Shown here piece by piece: positions 15,874-35,390 of a stretch of 64,000 nt of DNA. The stretch spans positions 2,542,001 to 2,606,000 of the forward strand of contig OZ017752.1 in assembly GCA_963969365.1 (NCBI GenBank), written 5' to 3'. The position numbers and the translations under genes were made by a program. How positions within the stretch are numbered: position 1 is the stretch's first letter; each line of letters opens with the position of its first letter. Under the pieces are notes generated by a model. That model worked only from the letters and a program-made list of their open reading frames with translations. It did not search any database and had not been told where the DNA came from. The stretch is from Asterochloris sp. CNOR1 (taxonomy: Eukaryota > Chlorophyta > Trebouxiophyceae > Trebouxiales > Trebouxiaceae).

Positions 15874-16389
15874 ATAAGTATCCGGATGAGGCCTGCTTGC
15901 TTGAGCGATGGCTCTTGCAGCTCTGCAGCCAAGGTGACTGCACCTGCCGAGAACAACTTTCGAAACTTTTGTTCGCACTGCTCAGCAGAGTGGTGAGGGT
16001 GACAAAGAGCGCTTTGCAGCGATCTGCAGCTGGTCAATGGCTGGACAACCTAAGGTTGTCTAGGTTGGCAAAAATCCTGTCTCACAGCGCTGTGTCCCTT
16101 CTGATCTTGCATGGCGCAAGCTCAGAGACTACAAGGAGAGTTCTTGAGGCACACATGGGTCTGATCTGGATCCAGAGCACATGGCGCTTGGGTGCCAAGC
16201 ATGTCCATTGCTGGAGCAGATGCAGACCTATGGTGAGCATACACCAGCGGCACCATCACCTTGTAATATTGCCAAAACTTGCCTGTGTAGGCAAGTCATG
16301 AACCATCTGCACCGGAGCAGGCCGTGCGTGGCAGAGCAGCTTATCACACTCTGGGGCCCTGATCCACATGCATGCCCCTTGCACATGTA

Positions 16390-16865
16390 GGACATGCTGA
16401 GGCGCCAAGCACTGTACTCTGCAGGCTTGATCGTGAAGCAGGTGATGGTCCCTTTCTGTGCAGGCTTTGCAGAGACGCTCCCAGGGGGCCTGGACATGCT
16501 GCACAGGGCAGTGGAGGAGTATGCCGAGGAGCACAGCCTCAGGCTGCACACCATCAAGCCAGGGCACCAGGACTGGCAACGCCATGTGGAAGCCCTGCTG
16601 GAGTTGATCATGGGAGGTGCAGATGATGATGAGGTTGGAGGGGACGACCAGTCGGAGGCAGATGGTGACCGCCTGCATCAATGCTGCATCCCTTTTAGAC
16701 TGCACACGTGGTGTGCAGCGTCTTGTAGTGGCTGTGGGCGAATGCTTGACCGCATCAGGACGGCAGGCAGCCGACCTGACATATTGGAAAGCTGCTTGCC
16801 ACCTGACAGGAGCTCTGCTAGGCACCGTCTTGTATGAGATGCTTGAGGGATCAGAGACACCTTGA
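16390..16865 (+). CDS. Unknown helical protein, 3' exons, possible frameshift
   Basis: Two adjoining stretches in different frames both look coding. Positions about 16394-16640 encode a helical segment (GGLDMLHRAVEEYAEEHSLR, then HVEALLELIMGGADDDE). From about 16650 to a TGA at 16863-16865 the next frame encodes MVTACINAASLLDCTRGVQR and ends GTVLYEMLEGSETP. No intron of usable size fits between them, so the gene either has a +1 shift near 16640 or one of the frames is spurious. Upstream exons may lie at 16050-16220 but could not be phased. No family was recognised. Confidence 0.35.
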
Positions 16866-17594
16866 CTGCCACCCAACCTTCAGTAAGTGTGATGCTTGCT
16901 GCTGAAGACAGTTGGGCTGGACAGCATCCCCTACCCCATAGGGGCATGTCAGCAACGGATTGTTGACAGGATGTGCCACAGCCCTTAGGAGGGGAGGCCC
17001 TTTCTGGTGGCTAGCAGCCCCTGGTGCTGCAGTTTACCAGGAAGCCAGCATGCTTGACTGATGCAGTACCCCCAGGGTGGCAGGCAGGCACAGGTGCTGC
17101 CCATGTTGGGAGCTGGCAGCATGCCAGCTGCAAAGCAACATTCCTTTCTACTGGAAACGGCTTCGTTTACACCATATTACATGCAGACTCAACGTGCACA
17201 GTGAGGCTGATGGCTGACAGATTGCCAGCCTCAGTGTAGGATTTCTTCCTGAAGGGCGGACTGCCAGCAAGCCCGCCACCAGTCGGCGAATGTGCCTGCA
17301 CTCTGGTGGCAGTGCTGCAGGCTGGATGTCTGAGGGCGCTGCTGGCCCTCCCACAAGGTTCATCTTGAATTCAAAATGTCAAGCATCAAAGAGACTGGCC
17401 AGGCTGTGAGCTGCCTGCGTGCCTGCTGCAGGGGGTGTCCCTGTGCGCGGGGTTGTCCCAGTCTGCGGGGCTGTCCCAGTCCGTCAGGCTGCGCGCTCTG
17501 GAAGTGCCGCCTGGCATGATGTATGCCCTGCTCTTCTGATTGTCTGACTTCAGGTGCTCACACTGTGATGTGTGCTGCAGGGCAGGAGGCATTC
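16866..17594. other. Intergenic or RecQ 5' leader, nothing recognised
   Basis: About 730 bases before the chosen RecQ start codon. A TGCTGCAG acceptor at 17573-17580, just upstream of that ATG, suggests that a non-coding or short coding first exon of RecQ may lie here. No other feature was seen. Confidence 0.4.
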
Positions 17595-25068
<7,474 letters not shown>

Positions 25069-25196
25069 TCTTGTTCTGGCACACTGCCCTCCTTGACATT
25101 TGATGATAAGAGCTCTCGTGATGGTGTTACACCATAGGAATTGAGTAAGGCAAGGCTGCAGGCGGGATGTATCTTCACAGTGGCTTGGGTGGCCTT

Positions 25197-25201
25197 TGTA
25201 A
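25197..25201 (+). terminator. TGTAA polyadenylation signal, RecQ gene
   Basis: TGTAA occurs about 130 bases after the RecQ stop codon, in the 196-base gap before the convergent BET gene's stop codon. Confidence 0.4.
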
Positions 25202-25264
25202 GCAGGTCAGAAGGGGGAGCAGGGTTGTGTACATGACGTGGGCAGGGGCATTTGTACAGAGAAC

Positions 25265-28200
25265 TCAAGCATCAGGGTCATCTGGGTCGTCAGACCCAGC
25301 CTCAAACTCTGAATCATCATCCGCACCAACGTAGCTAGCTGCACCAAGCTTATTTTCAATGCGCTTGCAATAGTTGCTGAGCTTCCAGAGGGTTGGGTTG
25401 CTCAGCTTCTCAAAGTCCAATTCAAACTCAGCATTGTCATCCTGCACGGCAGATGGCAAGGACGCATATTAAGGACGCATGGCAGCTTATACAGGCTGAG
25501 CATCTTGCATAGCAAACAGTTGCCTGGAACCACATTTCACAGCACCTATGTTCAAGCCTGAAGATGCCCATTGCCCTGCAACCGCACTGCAAAGTGCATC
25601 TGTAGCACAGCCGTTCTCTCAGGACAGCATGAGTGCTCACCTCCTCTGTCGTGTCATCACTATCAGCCTTAATGATTTTGATGGCCCCCATGAGATCGTT
25701 CTCTGCCAGGTCCTGGTTGGAAAGGATGGCTGCCATCTCCTCCATGCGGGCTCGGTTCATGGGCCTGTTGTTGCTGCGGGGCTCACGCTGGCCGCTGTAG
25801 CTGGGGGCACCATCATCTGACTGCAGCACATGGGAGGGGTTGCGGCCTGAGCCTGGGGCCAGCTCACTTTGAAAACGAGGAAGACATGTGCTGCAGCTGG
25901 ACCCAGCACTCTCCCAACAGCAGATACTTGATCCAGAATAGCATCTTGTGCAAGAGAGATGTTGGGAGACAGTACAGCTTGCTGGGGGTCAGGTAGGAGC
26001 TGGCAGCTTTGAGATGATTGCAGGGCGCTGGGCAGACACAGAAGGTGCCGTGACAGCAGGCAATGGCAATAGTCCTAAAGGGAGGGTTGGCCGCAGAAGT
26101 TGGCCCCAGCCCTGTGACGCCCACCAGACCAACCTAAGCTGATTTGATGACCTGGTAAGCAGGACGATGCAGGCAGCCAACCAGCCCACATGACTTGGGC
26201 TACGATGCCCGTCAAACAGTGCTGCACCACTGATCAGCTCACAAGGCAACCCCCACATGATGCAGACACCCCATGAGAAAGTCGCTGGCACACCTCTGTC
26301 GCAGCCCAGCATGATGCTGGCAGCCTTGAGACAGCAGCGAGCATTGCTCACCCTGCGGCGGCCGCCAGACAGAGCTGCACCGCTGGCGCGCTTCGAGGGC
26401 GGCCCCAGTGCTGGCTCATACTTGGCAGCAGCAATGCCAGCATTGTTGCGCCTGGCCCGCGCCTCACTGCTGCTCAAGCCGGAGGCTGCCCACCGCTGCT
26501 CCCACTCCCTCTCCCCCAGCTTGCCCAGCTTGCCAACAGGGCTGTCCTTGGCATTGTAGGTGAAGCAGTTCTTCCACACCAGGCGCATGTCCTGCAGGGT
26601 GGGGATGGAAGTCTGAGGCAAAGCTCGAGTTTGCTGCAGAATGAAGAGAGTTTGCTGCAGGATGAAGAGAGGCGACTTCATGTTGTGGGTGGGGCGTATA
26701 TCCACACAGCGCATGGTCTGCAAGTATGGTACTGAGTGCTGTCAGATCGACCGCGGGTGTAGCAATGGGGCTGCAGGTGCAGCAGTGACATGCAGCATCT
26801 AGCATACACCAGGCAATTCTATATGAGATAGTGGTCGGCCGGGCTGCAAAGGTGACAGTGGAGCTCTCGCTGCTGCAGGTGACACCATTACCATTGCCAT
26901 GAGCACCTTCTGTAATACTCCAAGACTCAGGGAGTGTGGGACAGCAACACTGAACACAGATGACATGTTGGTCTTGTGATTCAGAGGGAGCTGTGGGCAG
27001 ACAGGCTTGTCTGCAAGGTACTGGTCTGCCACAATGCTGGCATGAGCAGTGTACCACAAAGACAGGACAACCAGCCCATAGGATTGCCCCCAGCCAGGTT
27101 CAGTTCTGTGCAAATGGGCAGCACAATGCGAGTGTGCACCAAGCTGCCTGGCACATGTCTGCAGCAGGGTTGGCAGCACAGCAGAAACCCAATTGCTGGG
27201 CCAGCCTCTTCCTCTTATGTGGTAAGACGACAGCCATAAGATGCCAGCAATCCCCTCGAGACCTGGCCGCCGCACCTCTCAAAGATTCACATCGGCTGCT
27301 GCCCAACAGCCCCATGATGGTTGGCAAAAGCCGCACTCCGTGCCTAGCCTCAGCTCATCACGTCGGCGGTGCAGCAGAAGGGTGGTGGACCCACATCTCC
27401 ACTGCCCCAGCTGGATGCAGCTGAAACACCCCGCAAACAAGCCAGCAGCTCACTTGACAAGCTGCAGGGGCCTGTCAGGGTGGGTGATGGTGCCACCTGG
27501 ATCTGGTGATGGGCTGGTCAACAGCGTATGCCTGCCAGGTGTCCAGTGACTCCCCTGCCCATCACGCCCAAGTGCACATGCGGGTGCCCTGCCTCACCTC
27601 ACAGAATTGCAAGGGTCCGTCGTACTTCCCAGTCTGCAGGTTGTGGGTAATGGTTCCCAGGTCCATGGGCCGCTTGATGATGGTGTAGTAGTCTGGCACC
27701 AATCGCTGGTCCACTGGGCGGTCAAAGATGAAGCGCGAATCGGCAGGGATGACGCCCAGCACGGCGCGCAGGATGTCCAAGCACTTGTCCTTCCAGTTGT
27801 CACCGGCTGAGTAGCCTGACACTGCAGGAGACTCCTGGCGCCCATAGCTCTGCCTGGGGCCATGCTGCATCTCTGCGGCAAGCGGCAGCTCACTGAGCTG
27901 CAGGCATGGCCTGGCCTCCGCTCTAGCTGCCTGTCATTTGATTGTGTCCTCAGGCAGCCTGCTGCCCAGGCAGGGCATCTCAACATGCCGTTGGCACCGA
28001 CTGCTCCAACCATTTTGTCAGGACCTCAAGCAGCTTGCTGCAGGCCCTGCCTGCCCAACAGGGTAAGCCCCTCAGTGGTGCCAGCTGCCACAAGCAGCGC
28101 CTTTGTCCCAGCCCCACATATCCGGTGAGTGTTGCCTGTTTTGAGGCCCAGACCGGCCTCGCAAGCCACATCGAACCCATCACCCAGACTGTCACGGAGC

Positions 28201-28775
28201 GAAGGCAGGCTCGTGAACTTGTGGCCACACAACCGAGCTGCACGCAGGTCTTGCCTGAGCCATTGGCTCCAGCCGTGCGCTGCCGCTTGGCGGGGGGGTG
28301 CCCATGCTCGCCAGCCTGGGGTAGACAGGACAAAACTTGAAAGGGAACTGACGACGTGTCTTTCAAAGCACCGAGCACGGTGGTGTACGCATTCGATGGG
28401 CAAGGCAACTTCACAGGCTGCCCAGATGGGCATCTTACAGCAGCTCGACGGAGCACGGGGCGAGAGAAGGCAGCTATGCAGGATGTTTGTCAGGGTGGTA
28501 GGCCTCAGCGGCTGGCAGGCAAGAGGCAGCACAGCAGGCTGTACCTCTGCGTCTGCCTGCCTCTTCAGGCTTGACAAGCTCCGCAGGGGAGGCGCAGAGG
28601 GCACGTTGGTGTGCAGGGCCAGGAGCAGCTTCTGCAGACGCAGGCTGTCCAGCTCCCGCAGCCGCCCATTGGTGAAGGCCTGCTGCAGGGACAGCAGGAC
28701 GGCCTTGCCCTCCTCGGTACTGCACAACACGGCTCCATTGTCTAGCCTCAGGCTAAGCTTCCTTGCATTGACCAT
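25265..28775 (-). CDS. BET/GTE bromodomain and extraterminal protein
   Basis: Six exons close in phase to 387 residues: 28775-28545, 28315-28255, 27872-27598, 26591-26352, 25820-25641, 25441-25265. BET proteins bind acetylated histones and recruit transcription factors in the nucleus. The bromodomain (about 120-215) has the ZA-loop motif VPDYYTIIKRPMDLGTI and the acetyl-lysine-binding Asn in CFTYNA (about 202). A basic PPAKRQR stretch precedes it. The extraterminal (NET) domain spans exons 5 and 6 (about 285-350), with MEEMAAILSNQDLAENDL and FELDFEKLSNPTLWKLSNYC, and an acidic tail follows. Intron 2 uses a GC donor (TCAG/GCAAGA). The ATG at 28775 is the first in frame. The frame stays open a little further upstream and an acceptor-like TTAACAG sits there, so a 5' exon may exist, now separated by the palindromic element that starts 135 bases upstream. 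Confidence 0.88.
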
Positions 28776-28863
28776 GATGCCCACTTTGCTGTTAAGTCCA
28801 GGGGGAAACTGAGCAAAATGTGGGTGGGTGCCCAAAAGTGGAACTCGTCTGTCCTTTGAAACC

Positions 28864-28884
28864 CTAGACAGGGACCCTGTCTAG
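28864..28884. repeat. Perfect 10-bp hairpin just outside the palindromic element
   Basis: CTAGACAGGG and its exact reverse complement are separated by one base. The hairpin lies 26 bases outside the left end of the large palindrome and upstream of the BET start codon. There is no matching hairpin at the right end. Its role is unknown. Confidence 0.7.
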
Positions 28885-28910
28885 CAAAGACCCTCAGCAG
28901 CTACCGCTAA

Positions 28911-31900
28911 GTAGGAGTCAACCTGGCTTCCCGTATATTCGCGCATTCTTTCCCAGGGCAAACGGGGTTAAACCTACGAATCTCGCTGAAGCCGGGCACC
29001 TCCCCCGTTTGGTGTCCCGTGAGACTTCCTCAAATATCATGAAAATTCGTTGGAAGTGACCTGCTGACTCCTCTCTCATTGCTTTCTGCAGGTCCCTTCA
29101 GGGCCCCAGTTTTATTTACTTCTAAGGGCTATAGAAGGCTCAAGTAAATGTCTTTCATGCAATGTGTACAGGGACTAAGCAATGCAATATGTGCCAGCAA
29201 GTATCTGTCATGCAAAGGAAGCTACTCAGCCTTCCACTCTGCAATGAGCTCATGGTAGACCTCCCTCTTGTACTCTTCCTGCAGCAGAGATGGGTGTGTC
29301 AGCAGCAGGTATTTGGATGTGTGTGGGAGTCAGCCAACAGCCGCCAACTCATCCAGCAGTCATTGCAACGAGAGGCTCTCCCAGTCTCAGTTTTACCAGC
29401 CACTCTCTCATTGGCCAAGCTCATCTTGGCAGCACACTGCCTGCAGAATTGGGCTGGGCCTCCCTCATGGCAACAGTTGAAGCCTTTGACCCAGGGTACC
29501 CAGTGTGGGAGCCAGGGCCCTCCTGATCAATCCACTTCTTGCTGCACTTGCAACACTGCAGCCAATAGTGATGCATGATTGGGTTGCAGCAGGCTGCAAA
29601 CAGGAACACACCTCAAGCTTCTACATCTCCCAAAACGGCCCCTTCCTGTCAGGAGTGAGCATCAGGCTCCTCCACATTCTTCACTCCTGCCCCACCTCTG
29701 TCACCCCCAGATCTTTCAGCATTGGCATCAGCCTCAGCTATGGCAGTGGCAGCCCTGCTCCTCTGTAGGACTCGGCAGATGCCTCAGTGAAGCTTGCAGA
29801 AAAGAGCCATGGACCAGAGCCACAGACCTCACACACCCTTTTGGGCTTCACGTGCTCGGATTCACTGCCAGTGTCTCTGCCTCTCCTGCCCCTCCTTGCC
29901 TGTGGGTGCAACCGCTGTTCCTTCCGGCTGAAGCAGCACACAACCACGCCACAGCTGGTGAGCTGGGGCGGAGTTCTGGCATCCGCAGGGTAAACGGCCG
30001 GAAAATACTATAAGAGTAAGCTCAGGAAACCCTTGGAGGTCCTGGGACTCGGGTGCGCTACCACAACCACTATGGTCGCGACAGCGTGCAATTCATACAA
30101 GGAGGACCCTTCGACCCTCTGCAGGAGAAGGTGCAGCACCTGACCTGGGGCTGTAAGCATGTGCCTGTACATGTGCCTGTACAGCAAGCATTGATGCTTG
30201 TGGAAAGGCTCGCATGTCACTGCACACTGTGCTTTTGCTGCAAATGCCTGGGAGCCTACAGTCCTGGCAGCTTGCAGAAGTGTCCTGTACTGCAGGTGAC
30301 GGTGGTCCTGCAGGAGCTGACCAGCAGCCAGGCCAGCAGCAACACACAGGCTTTCTCGTGCAGGAGCAGGCCGTCAGGTCTCCTGCCTGTCCCTACCGGA
30401 GTGAGTGGAGGTCTGCACCATGGGGCCCTGCTTTGTCACAGCCACTTCAAAAGCTGAGGGCCTCAGCAACTCCTTGGGGCAGTTCTGTGAGGCATCAGAA
30501 ATGCATCTTGGTTCAGCAGTCCACTGACTGGACAATCTCAACAATGCGTGCACATCCTGCAGAGTATGGACACTTGTAGATGCTCCACAGCTCGCTCAGT
30601 CTGTCATCACTGATCATTCTGACTGCACTGATCAGTCTGACAGCACTGGCCGATGTGATGGCACTGGTATGCTGCAGCACAAGGTGGCATCCCCGCAGGC
30701 CCTGAATGCCTGGTGGCCCTGCGTGTTCAGTCTCCTGTTTCACGCTTCATGACATGTGCGTCCTTCGCAATGTGAAGTGAATGACAGTGTGTGCAAGCGC
30801 CACATGATTGCGCCTGACTGGCGCCGGCCATGGGGCTGTCTGTGTCCTAAGCTGCTTGGGCAGACGAAACACTGGTTCATCTGGTGGGGACAGTGGGTGT
30901 CGTGCTCGTGCTGCAGGCCAGTCATGGTCGCAATCCAGGAGTTGATTGCCAGCACTGGGTTGCCACCTCACAGCAGGCAGCGGCTCTGGAGGGTGATGCA
31001 GCAGTACGGCTACGCTGACGGTGATGCAGTGGTGGTAGGGGTGCGAAGGCTGACGCCGGAGAGGCTTGAGGCAGCGGCGAGCGCGGCAGAGTTGGAGTCT
31101 CCACTGACCATGATGGAAGTAGACGCTCTGCTAGATGCAGCAGGTAAGCGTGTGATGATTGAGAGGAAGATGTCTTGAACTTCCATGCTGCGCAAAGCGC
31201 AGTCCCATCAAGGGCGAGCGGTGGTACCCTGAGGTTGCTGTTGGCAAAGGCTGACCTGATAGCTGAAGTGAGTCTGTCTGGGCAGCGGTCTACGCTTTGT
31301 CAACCATATCTGGCTCTGGAAGGCAGTGCTCTGCAGGTGGACATCGGCCTCCGCCCCAGTACACCATGACATCAGCGACCCGGCTGAGGTGGTGCTGCTT
31401 GTTTGCAGGGGTAGCCCCAGACCAGGTGCCCGGGGGGAGGCCCGCTCAGTCTCCAGGTGGGAATGACTCAGCCGCCTCTCTGTGGTATCCATCACAGCCC
31501 TTTCAGATCAGAGCCAGCAACATGCAGCCGGCTAGCAACTTTCAATTGACTTGTCCAGTCCCCGACTTGCACCAACCAGTGCTGGTCAGCCTGTGAAGCG
31601 CAGTGGTCGCATGTCAAGGCCTCTTGCATGACCGCACCAGTCCTGCACTGCTTGGGGATGCGACTGGACTGCACAGCTCGACCCTGCATCACCCAAAAGG
31701 CAGCGCTGCATCTGTGAATCCAGTAGAGAGGATGGGTCGGTGCTCTCCACAGCGCTGCAATAGTTGATGTTGCCAGCATGACGCCGTTGCTGCTGTTGAG
31801 GTGCAAGGCTTTCAGGGTGGAGCCATGCCCTGGTCGCAGGGAGAATGCAAGCTGGTCTGTGGGCCCACAGGCAGCCTGCAGCGGCAGCCTTGCTGCTGGC

Positions 31901-32468
31901 CTGCAACTCACCGCTTTCACGTCTTGCCCTGCAGGAGGAACCAATGGTGCTGGTGGCGCAGGAGTCGCCATCCCTGCAGGTGTGCACACAGGGCTTTGCC
32001 TGCTGGGTTGCTGGGTTGCTGCTCCAGTTCTGCTTGATGTGTTTTGCGTGGGTGGTGTCATCCATCCCCAGACATTACTGCATTGCCCTGCACTCCCAGG
32101 CATACGATTGCACTGGCCAGCCAACTCCCTCCCACTCTGCAACCTGCTCAGCAGCCTGGAGCATGCGTAAGCTGTTATGCATGTGCAGGGGTGTCAACAT
32201 CAGCTGCCTCCGCAAGCTCAGAAAGTGGCATCGAAGAGGCCCTGCGGGTGGTCGCTAATCACATGGGAGAGCAGAGCCGTCTGCAGGCCCGGCTGGCGGC
32301 TCTGGTGGAAGCTGAGCTCAGCCGCAACGCTACCATCAACGAAACACTCATCCAGATCAAGCAGCAGATGGGCGGCCGTCTGACCAGGTCGGACCCTCAC
32401 TCTAGCACAGAGGTCATGGCCCCGACTTCCTCGCGTGGCAGTGATGCCCACATGGATGACAACAGTCC
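28911..32468 (+). repeat. Left arm of the palindrome (uninterrupted)
   Basis: This 3558-base arm is the intact copy and shows the LINE target before insertion: TCGGGTGC at 30049-30056, where the right arm has TCAGGTGC duplicated on both sides of the LINE. It carries exons of an inward-reading gene on the plus strand and of an outward-reading gene on the minus strand. An 8-base tandem repeat at about 32001-32020 (GGGTTGCT twice) is single in the right arm. Confidence 0.85.
29222..29940 (-). CDS. Element-borne gene with a cysteine-rich motif, outward-reading, left arm
   Basis: Three exon-like stretches read towards the left end. The first, about 29940-29790, holds KPKRVCEVCGSG. The second, about 29600-29500 after a TTTGCAG acceptor, holds a CCKCSKKWIDQEG motif. 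The last, 29278-29222, follows CTGCAG and encodes EEYKREVYHELIAEWKAE and a stop. Two CxxC pairs plus nearby His suggest zinc binding. Codons differ from the right-arm copy (HH here where the right arm has YH), which suggests former selection on protein. The family was not recognised and upstream exons are unclear. It could be a DNA-binding part of a transposon protein, but that is inference. Confidence 0.4.
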
Positions 32469-32595
32469 AGAATTGTATTTGAGCACCCATGCTTCAAGCC
32501 TTGCACTTGAGATGTTGGCATCTGCAGATGATGTACTACCCTGGATGCAGGCGGAGGTCTCATCGTGGAAGATGGCGGATGCCTACCATTGTTGA
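30917..32595 (+). CDS. Element-borne coiled-coil gene, inward-reading, left arm
   Basis: Exon-like stretches run towards the spacer. One at about 30917-31143 ends at GTAAGC and encodes IQELIASTGLPPHSRQRLWR followed by a charged helix (LTPERLEAAASAAELES). Smaller exons are possible at 31410-31460 and 31934-31980. A long stretch from 32188 encodes ALRVVANHMGEQSRLQARLA, then ELSRNATINETLIQIKQQMG, clearly coiled coil. In this arm the frame runs past the palindrome into the spacer and stops at 32595. No catalytic motif was seen and I do not recognise the family. Confidence 0.4.
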
Positions 32596-32971
32596 AGCCC
32601 AATGACTTCCAAATATCAACCTCTGCTTGATGATGGATGGGGACAGTGGCCTCAGGCCAATATGTGGCAAGGATCTGAAGTTGATGACCTTTGCTGGTGC
32701 AGCCATGCCAGAGAGAGCTGAAGTACATCAGTATACTTAGAGCTTGGTGTCTCGCTTCTGCAGTGTCCAAACTGCTGCGTCTTCCCCTGAAGGTGTTAAT
32801 TCCTAAGGGATATGGGGTTACTAGGTCATCAGATGACTGATCTGCATCTTGCTGGCTGGTGTTGCTCTGCAAGGGCTGCATCTTCGTGACCTTAGGTGCC
32901 CTGGCCACTGATGGTCTAACTGAGTAAACTTGCTGCCAGTGCTGGTACACTCTGCATGCTAGTTGGCCATA
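32469..32971. other. Unique spacer (loop) between palindrome arms
   Basis: These 503 bases are present once. The minus strand stays open across nearly all of them (to about 32414) without a recognised domain. The sp acer supplies different C-termini to the inward-reading genes: the left-arm frame stops at 32595, the right-arm frame at 32959. Confidence 0.6.
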
Positions 32972-34520
32972 GGACTGTTGTCATCCAAGTGGGCATCACT
33001 GCCACGCGAGGAAGTCGGGGCATTGACCTCTGTGCTAGAGTGAGGGTCCGACCTGGTCAGATGGCCGCCCATCTGCTGCTTGATCTGGATGAGTGTTTCG
33101 TTGATGGTAGCGTTGCGGCTGAGCTCAGCTTCCACCAGAGCCGCCAGCCGGGCCTGCAGACGGCTCTGCTCTCCCATGTGATTAGCGACCACCCGCAGGG
33201 CCTCTTCGATGCCACTTTCTGAGCTTGCGGAGGCAGCTGATGTTGACACCCCTGCACATGCATAACAGCTTACGCATGCTCCAAGCTGCTGAGCAGGTTG
33301 CAGAGTGGGAGGGAGTTGGCTGGCCAGTGCAATCGTATGCCTGGGAGTGCAGGGCAATGCAGTAATATCTGGGGATGGATGACACCACCCACGCAAAACA
33401 CATCAAGCAGAACTGGAGCAGCAACCCAGCAGGCAAAGCCCTGTGTGCACACCTGCAGGGATGGCGACTCCTGCGCCACCAGCACCATTGGTTCCTCCTG
33501 CAGGGCAAGACGTGAAAGCGGTGAGTTGCAGGCCAGCAGCAAGGCTGCCGCTGCAGGCTGCCTGTGGGCCCACAGACCAGCTTGCATTCTCCCTGCGACC
33601 AGGGCATGGCTCCACCCTGAAAGCCTTGCACCTCAACAGCAGCAACGGCGTCATGCTGGCAACATCAACTATTGCAGCGCTGTGGAGAGCACCGACCCAT
33701 CCTCAACACTCTACTGGATTCACAGATGCAGCGCTGCCTTTTGGGTGATGCAGGGTCGAGCTGTGCAGTCCAGTCGCATCCCCAAGCAGTGCAGGACTGG
33801 TGCGGTCATGCAAGAGGCCTTGTCATGCGACCACTGCGCTTCACAGGCTGACCAGCACTGGTTGGTGCAAGTCGGGGACTGGACAAGTCAATTGAAAGTT
33901 GCTAGCCGGCTGCATGTTGCTGGCTCTGATCTGAAAGGGCTGTGATGGATACCACAGAGAGGCGGCTGAGTCATTCCCACCTGGAGACTGAGCGGGCCTC
34001 CCCCCGGGCACCTGGTCTGGGGCTACCCCTGCAAACAAGCAGCACCACCTCAGCCGGGTCGCTGATGTCATGGTGTACTGGGGCGGAGGCCGATGTCCAC
34101 CTGCAGAGCACTGCCTTCCAGAGCCAGATATGGTTGACAAAGCGTAGACCGCTGCCCAGACAGACTCACTTCAGCTATCAGGTCAGCCTTTGCCAACAGC
34201 AACCTCAGGGTACCACCGCTCGCCCTTGATGGGACTGCGCTTTGCGCAGCATGGAAGTTCAAGACATCTTCCTCTCAATCACCACACGCTTACCTGCTGC
34301 ATCTAGCAGAGCGTCTACTTCCATCATGGTCAGTGGAGGCTCCAACTCTGCCGCGCTCGCCGCTGCCTCAAGCCTCTCTCCGGCGTCAGCCTTCGCACCC
34401 CTACCACCACTGCATCACCGTCAGCGTAGCCGTACTGCTGCATCACCCTCCAGAGCCGCTGCCTGCTGTGAGGTGGCAACCCAGTGCTGGCAATCAACTC
34501 CTGGATTGCGACCATGACTG
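32959..34520 (-). pseudogene. Right-arm copy of the inward coiled-coil gene, frameshifted
   Basis: This is the mirror copy of the left-arm inward gene. The coiled-coil exon (about 33252-32959) is intact and ends MAN-stop in the spacer-proximal sequence. The upstream exon carries an extra AG within 34371-34382 (GGAGAGAGG where the left arm has GGAGAGG). This shifts the frame after LTPER and leads to an early stop. The right-arm copy is therefore probably non-coding or depends on different splicing. Confidence 0.4.
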
Positions 34521-35382
34521 GCCTGCAGCACGAGCACGACACCCACTGTCCCCACCAGATGAACCAGTGTTTCGTCTGCCCAAGCAGCTTAGGACACAGA
34601 CAGCCCCATGGCCGGCGCCAGTCAGGCGCAATCATGTGGCGCTTGCACACACTGTCATTCACTTCACATTGCGAAGGACGCACATGTCATGAAGCGTGAA
34701 ACAGGAGACTGAACACGCAGGGCCACCAGGCATTCAGGGCCTGCGGGGATGCCACCTTGTGCTGCAGCATACCAGTGCCATCACATCGGCCAGTGCTGTC
34801 AGACTGATCAGTGCAGTCAGAATGATCAGTGATGACAGACTGAGCGAGCTGTGGAGCATCTACAAGTGTCCATACTCTGCAGGATGTGCACGCATTGTTG
34901 AGATTGTCCAGTCAGTGGACTGCTGAACCAAGATGCATTTCTGATGCCTCACAGAACTGCCCCAAGGAGTTTCTGAGGCCCTCAGCTTTTAGAGTGGCAG
35001 TGACAAAGCAGGGCCCCATGGTGCAGACCTCCACTCACTCCGGTAGGGACAGGCAGGAGACCTGACGGCCTGCTCCTGCACGAGAAAGCCTGTGTGTTGC
35101 TGCTGGCCTGGCTGCTGGTCAGCTCCTGCAGGACCACCGTCACCTGCAGTACAGGACACGCTGCAAGCTGCCAGGACTGTAGGCTCCCAGGCATTTGCAG
35201 CAGAAGCACAGTGTGCAGTGACATGCGAGCCTTTCCACAAGCATCAATGCTTGCTGTACAGGCACATGTACAGGCACATGCTTACAGCCCCAGGTCAGGT
35301 GCTGCACCTTCTCCTGCAGAGGGTCGAAAGGTCCTCCTTGTAGGAATTGCACGCTGTCGCGACCAATAGTGGTTGTGGTAGC

Positions 35383-35390
35383 GCACCTGA
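35383..35390. repeat. LINE target-site duplication, copy 1
   Basis: GCACCTGA on the plus strand (TCAGGTGC in LINE orientation) lies immediately past the LINE 3' tail. The same 8 bases occur at 40751-40758 beyond the 5' end. The uninterrupted left arm has TCGGGTGC once at the matching place. The first two or three bases could partly belong to the LINE's TCA-rich tail. Confidence 0.75.

Noticed and set aside
15552-16301. 249-codon plus-strand open frame
   Set aside because: It lies antisense to the phased exons of the 123-residue gene and shows no domain.
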